A program made the position numbers and the translations under genes. Of a stretch of DNA of 64,000 nt, positions 60,408-64,000 are shown piece after piece. The notes beneath the pieces are model-generated. The model saw nothing but the letters and a program-made list of their open reading frames with translations. It searched no databases and was not told where the DNA came from. Each line of letters opens with the position of its first letter. Within the stretch, counting starts at the first letter, position 1. The stretch is from DATMER01 sp963741305 (GTDB lineage Bacteria; Acidobacteriota; Thermoanaerobaculia; Multivoradales; UBA5704): assembly GCA_963741305.1 (NCBI GenBank), contig CAVUHL010000003.1, positions 5,518,001 through 5,582,000 on the forward strand, read 5' to 3'.

Positions 60408-61862
60408 CTAGTACCGAGGCACAGACCGGTCTACGTTCAAGCTCCACTCGTCAATTCCGCCGGCCAGGTTGATGGCGCGGGCGAAGCCCATCTGGCGGAG
60501 GAACTGCACGGCATTTGCCGAACGCATGCCGTGATGGCAGTGCGCCACGATCGTGGCTGCCGGATCGAGCTCGCCGAGACGGTCCTGCAGCTCGGGGAGC
60601 GGGATCAGCTTCGAGCCTTCGATGCGGGCGATGTCGTACTCCGGCGGGTTGCGGACGTCGAGGACCAGGATCTCCTCCCCCGCGTCCAGCTTCTTCTTCA
60701 GCTCCTGCACGGACATCTCGAAGTCGTCTCCCATGGTCGCGCTCTCCGGTTGCGGGGTGATGCCGCAGAATTGCTCGTAATCGATCAGCTCCCGCTGCGT
60801 CGGGTTTTCCGAACAGACCGGGCACTTCGGATCCTTGCGGAGCTTCAGCTCGCGGAACTTCATCTTCAGCGCATCGAACAGCACCAACCGTCCGATCAGC
60901 GGATCGCCGGCTCCCACGATCAATTTGATCACTTCGTTGGCCTGCAGCGAGCCAATGATCCCCGGCAGCACTCCGAGCACTCCGCCCTCGGCGCAGGAGG
61001 GCACCAGCCCCGGCGGCGGCGGCTCGGGGAAAAGGCAGCGGTAGCAGGGCCCCTTCGCTCCCCAGAAAATCGAGACCTGGCCCTCGAAACGGAAGATCGA
61101 GCCGTAGACGTTCGGCTTGCCTAGCATCACGCAGGCGTCGTTCACGAGATAGCGCGTCGGGAAGTTGTCGGTCCCGTCCACGATGACGTCGTAATCCTTG
61201 AAAAGGTCCAGGGCATTGGACGATTCTAGGCGGGTCTCGTGCGTGACGACCTTGATGTGCGGGTTGATCCCGCGCAGGCGCTCGGCCGCGGCTTCCGTCT
61301 TTGGCCGGCCGACGTCCTTGTCGCTGAACAGCACCTGCCGGTGGAGGTTGGACTCATCCACCACGTCGAAGTCGACGAGGCCCAGGGTGCCCACTCCGGC
61401 CGCGGCGAGATAGAGGCCGAGCGGCGAGCCCAGGCCTCCGGTGCCGATCATCAGCACCTTGGCTGCCTTGAGCTTGCGCTGCCCGGTCGTGCCGACCTCG
61501 GGCATGATCAGGTGCCGGCTGTAGTGGCGGATCTCCGCCGCATTCAAGCCCGGCAGCGCCGCGGTCTCATTTTCCAGGACAGCGGGCGCTCCCCCGGCGA
61601 TCGAGGGGATGATGACCAGCGTGTCTCCCTGGGCGACCGGCGTCTGGGAGCTCTGCATGTGGCGCACGTCCTCGTCGTTGAGGAAGACGTTCACGAAGCT
61701 GCGCAGGGTGCCGTCGTCCGTGTAGAGATGGCGCCGCAGGTTCGGAAACTGGTCGGTGAGAGCCGTGAGGGCTTCGCCCACGGTCGCGCCTTCTACCTGG
61801 ACTTCCCCCTGCTCGGAGGTAAAGCGGCGCAGCGGCGTCGGGATCTGTATCGTGATGCTCAT
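60408..61862 (-). CDS. Fused sulfur carrier - E1-like adenylyltransferase - rhodanese (CysO-MoeZ)
   Basis: 484 residues in three parts. Residues 1-91 are a ubiquitin-like sulfur carrier ending VIIPSIAGG. About 105-350 is the MoeB/ThiF E1-like domain with nucleotide loop VLMIGTGGLGSPLGLYLAAA, a CxxC zinc pair (CYRC and CPVC) and CAEGGVLGV. About 375-484 is a rhodanese with the active Cys in IVAHCHHGMRSANAVQ. In mycobacteria the carrier (CysO) and activator (MoeZ) are separate. The ATG overlaps the JAMM stop by one base (TGATG). It supplies thiocarboxylate for cysteine synthesis. Confidence 0.88.
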   Translation of the reverse strand: MSITIQIPTPLRRFTSEQGEVQVEGATVGEALTALTDQFPNLRRHLYTDDGTLRSFVNVFLNDEDVRHMQSSQTPVAQGDTLVIIPSIAGGAPAVLENETAALPGLNAAEIRHYSRHLIMPEVGTTGQRKLKAAKVLMIGTGGLGSPLGLYLAAAGVGTLGLVDFDVVDESNLHRQVLFSDKDVGRPKTEAAAERLRGINPHIKVVTHETRLESSNALDLFKDYDVIVDGTDNFPTRYLVNDACVMLGKPNVYGSIFRFEGQVSIFWGAKGPCYRCLFPEPPPPGLVPSCAEGGVLGVLPGIIGSLQANEVIKLIVGAGDPLIGRLVLFDALKMKFRELKLRKDPKCPVCSENPTQRELIDYEQFCGITPQPESATMGDDFEMSVQELKKKLDAGEEILVLDVRNPPEYDIARIEGSKLIPLPELQDRLGELDPAATIVAHCHHGMRSANAVQFLRQMGFARAINLAGGIDEWSLNVDRSVPRY

Positions 61863-62308
61863 CAAACGGTCTCCTTCCAGGCTCCGGACTGCTCGATCTT
61901 TTCTTCATCGAACTTTTCCCGATCGTCGGCCAGCCGCCAGCTCCTGGCGTCGGCCACGCTCCCCTTTTCCACGGAAACGATCAGGTAGGACACTCCCGGC
62001 CAGGCGTGCTCGCGGTCGAACTCGCTCGGCCGCGCCGGGTGGTCCGGATGGGAGTGGTAGTAGCCCACGACGTCCAGCCCCAGCGCGCGCGCTTCCTTGT
62101 GCGCGGCCAGGACCGTCTCGGGATTGATCAGATATCGGTTGTGACGGCTGTCGTCCCTCTCGTTGTCCGCCGAGAGCAGGCGCTCCACGACGGTGGAGTC
62201 GTCGAGGATGCGGCCGATCAGGACGCCACAGCACTCGTCGGGATAGCTCGCCGATGCATGCTGCCCGGCGGCGTGCAGGTGGTTGGTCGATATGACCAGA
62301 CGGCTCAT
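61862..62308 (-). CDS. mec: JAMM/MPN+ metalloprotease (Mec-like)
   Basis: 148 residues. JAMM signature: Glu in PDECCGVLIGR and the metal site YHSHPDHPARPSEFD. In the protein-bound cysteine pathway Mec releases cysteine from the carrier after CysM has attached it. It lies between cysM and the carrier-E1 fusion with four-base and one-base overlaps. It may also free the fused carrier by cutting after its GG. Confidence 0.87.
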   Translation of the reverse strand: MSRLVISTNHLHAAGQHASASYPDECCGVLIGRILDDSTVVERLLSADNERDDSRHNRYLINPETVLAAHKEARALGLDVVGYYHSHPDHPARPSEFDREHAWPGVSYLIVSVEKGSVADARSWRLADDREKFDEEKIEQSGAWKETV

Positions 62309-63252
62309 GATTCCTCCCAGAAGCGGTCGGAAAGATACTTGTCCGCGTTGTCGCAGAGGACGGTGACCACCGTGCCGGACTCCAGACCGGTCGCGACCCC
62401 CAGCGCCGCCGCTACGTTCGCCCCCGACGAGATGCCGACCAGCAATCCCGCCTCGCGGGCAAGTCTCTTCACCATCGCGTACGCCTTCTCAGTCGGAATT
62501 TCGAGCGCCTCGTCCGCCAGCGCGGGATCGTAAATCGGCGGCACGATCGCCGACGCCATGTGCTTCATCCCTTCCAATCCGTGGAACGGCGAGTCGGGCT
62601 CCATCGAGATCAGCCGGACCCCCCTGCCCTTCTCGCGCAGGAACCGCCCCACACCCATGAAGGTACCGCTGGTGCCCAGACCCGTGACGAAGTGAGTGAT
62701 CTCCCCGCCCGTCTGCTCCCAGATCTCGGGCCCTGTCGTGCGGTAGTGCGAGCGCCAGTTCTCGGGGTTGGAGTATTGGTCGAGGTAGGCCCAGCGCTCC
62801 GGATCTTCGGCGACCAGGCGCCGCGCTTCCAGGATCGCGCCGTCGCTCCCCGCCAGCGGATCGGTCATGCGCAGCTCAGCACCGTAGGCCCGCAGGATGA
62901 GCTTGCGCTCCGGGCTCGCGCTGTCCGGCAGGCAGAGAGTCACCGGGATCTTCATCGCCGCTCCGACCATGGCGTAGGCGATCCCCGTGTTGCCGGAAGT
63001 CGCATCGAGCAGCCGCCGCCCGCCCTCGAACAGCCCTCGCCGCTGGGCATCCAGGACCATGGCCAGGCCGGGCCGGTCCTTGACCGATCCGCCCGGGTTC
63101 GCAAACTCAGCCTTGGCGAACAGGCGGACCCCCGGCCGGCCGAGCAGGCCGGAGAGGTCGAGCATCGGCGTGTTGCCGATCAGCTCGAGAGGCAGCAGAG
63201 GGCGCCGCAGCGCCGCCTCGGCCGGCGGAAGGGGTAGCGTCAGAGTCTCCAT
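62305..63252 (-). CDS. cysM: Cysteine synthase CysM-type (O-phosphoserine/thiocarboxylate-dependent)
   Basis: 315 residues. Fold-type II PLP enzyme with the lysine in NPGGSVKDRPGLAMVLDAQ, the substrate loop LLDATSGNTGIAYAMVGAA, and the phosphate loop VTGLGTSGTFMGVGRFL. Context with a sulfur carrier and a JAMM protease points to the CysM that uses carrier-bound thiocarboxylate rather than sulfide. It overlaps the JAMM gene by four bases (ATGA). First gene of the operon. Confidence 0.9.
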   Translation of the reverse strand: METLTLPLPPAEAALRRPLLPLELIGNTPMLDLSGLLGRPGVRLFAKAEFANPGGSVKDRPGLAMVLDAQRRGLFEGGRRLLDATSGNTGIAYAMVGAAMKIPVTLCLPDSASPERKLILRAYGAELRMTDPLAGSDGAILEARRLVAEDPERWAYLDQYSNPENWRSHYRTTGPEIWEQTGGEITHFVTGLGTSGTFMGVGRFLREKGRGVRLISMEPDSPFHGLEGMKHMASAIVPPIYDPALADEALEIPTEKAYAMVKRLAREAGLLVGISSGANVAAALGVATGLESGTVVTVLCDNADKYLSDRFWEES

Positions 63253-63325
63253 AACCCTCGGGGGACAAGCTAGCAGAGCCCCTGGAAGGTGTAAAGGTGA
63301 CGCAGGAACTTACAATTCCACGGAC

Positions 63326-64000
63326 CTACAGATACTCCAAGAACCGCACGTCCACCAGCGAAGCCACGACCGAGGCCACGGTTGCGAGCAGGCAGACCAC
63401 GGCCAGGGCGGTGTGGGTGGGACTCTCCCCGCGGTCCGGGCGGAGCATCAGGGCGGCGAGGTAACCGCCGGCGAAGCCGCCGATGTGGGCCCAGTTGTCC
63501 ACCCGGGGCATGATGAAGCCGAACACGATCATGTACATGGCGTACTGCCAGGCGAAGCGGGAGGTCGAGTACGCCCCGGTCCGGTGGCCGTAGGCGACGG
63601 CCGCGCCGAGCAGCCCCAGGATCGAGGCCGAGGCCCCCACCGTCGTGGGCGCACCGCCGAGCCCGATCCCTGCCAGCCAGGTCATGTGGTGCTCGATGTA
63701 GACCCACCAGCCGACCGTGCTGCTCACCAGGAAGCCGGCGACCGTCGAGAGGGTGTAGATGATGATCATGCGGCTGCCGCCATAGAGGTCGGCGGTGGCC
63801 GGCGCGAGCATCCGGACCCAGTAGAGGTTGAACCCGATGTGGATCAGGTCGCCATGCAGCCAGCCGGCCGAGAGCACCGTCCACCAGCGGCCGTACTCGA
63901 AGACCGGCAGGGCGCCCGAAGCCCCGAAGCGGAGCAGCACGTCATGGGCCGGCGGCAGGATCTGGAAACCGGCGAACAGGGTCGGTATCTGCCCGTTCGA
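63326..64000 (-). CDS. Rhomboid family intramembrane serine protease, 5' end off the window
   Basis: At least 225 residues, open to the right edge, so the N-terminus is missing. Six or so membrane helices; the catalytic Ser is in TVGASASILGLLGAAVAYG and the His in DNWAHIGGFAGGYLAALML. The loop motif WWTVLSAGWLHGDLIHIGFN is characteristic of rhomboids. It cleaves membrane helices of other proteins. The family call is firm; target unknown. Confidence 0.88.
   Translation of the reverse strand, partial: SNGQIPTLFAGFQILPPAHDVLLRFGASGALPVFEYGRWWTVLSAGWLHGDLIHIGFNLYWVRMLAPATADLYGGSRMIIIYTLSTVAGFLVSSTVGWWVYIEHHMTWLAGIGLGGAPTTVGASASILGLLGAAVAYGHRTGAYSTSRFAWQYAMYMIVFGFIMPRVDNWAHIGGFAGGYLAALMLRPDRGESPTHTALAVVCLLATVASVVASLVDVRFLEYL

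Overview
The window looks like a chromosomal segment of a high-GC member of the Acidobacteriota. The strongest clue is a tandem block of six secreted proteins of the VWFA-related acidobacterial domain type (12.1-25.2 kb). The class cannot be fixed from sequence alone. Genes are dense, many overlap by 1-22 bases, and two start modes coexist: strong Shine-Dalgarno starts (AGGAGG-like) inside operons, and apparent leaderless starts where a TANNNT box lies 6-10 bases before the first codon.

Layout. 0-10 kb: an R3H/AAA ATPase, a DUF4097 envelope protein, two BON-domain proteins sharing a membrane-anchor motif, a HicBA-like toxin-antitoxin pair, a NarL-type two-component pair and a beta-ketoacyl-synthase-like enzyme. 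9.7-10.9 kb: a degenerate short-period repeat field, a hidden 54-residue lanthipeptide-like precursor gene with its own promoter, and a 46-bp perfect inverted repeat. 10.9-25.2 kb: rlmI behind six tandem VWFA genes. 25.2-30.3 kb: DinB, AI-2E transporter, L,D-transpeptidase, M23 endopeptidase and a secreted protein of unknown role. 30.4 kb: an exact 21-bp tandem array. 30.6-34.4 kb: glycogen debranching enzyme and treZ. 34.5-42.4 kb: sigma/anti-sigma pair and housekeeping genes (tdk, erpA, ygfZ, hydrolases). 42.4-48.1 kb: an Atu/Liu-like acyl-CoA cluster (hydratase, AtuA-related domain, AtuA, biotin-dependent carboxyltransferase) with a hicA gene translationally coupled to atuA and its hicB on the opposite strand. 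48.2-52.8 kb: CsbD, MoaD-MoaE fusion, peptidases.

53.0-60.3 kb is an accessory island: three RebB (R-body, killing trait)-like genes in one operon, an orphan antitoxin, an EACC1-caspase predicted conflict pair with visibly lower GC, a second orphan antitoxin, and a complete IS21-family element with target duplication and multi-copy ends, inserted at the edge of a second exact 21-bp array. 60.4-63.3 kb encodes a protein-linked cysteine synthesis operon: cysM, a JAMM protease, and a fusion of sulfur-carrier protein, E1-like activator and rhodanese. A rhomboid protease runs off the right edge.

The most interesting items are the two exact 21-bp arrays plus the looser repeat field, the RebB-like operon, the EACC1-caspase pair, the hidden RiPP-like precursor, the fused CysO-MoeZ operon, and the six-gene VWFA array with eroding metal-site motifs and signs of gene conversion. 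No tRNA, rRNA or CRISPR array was seen.
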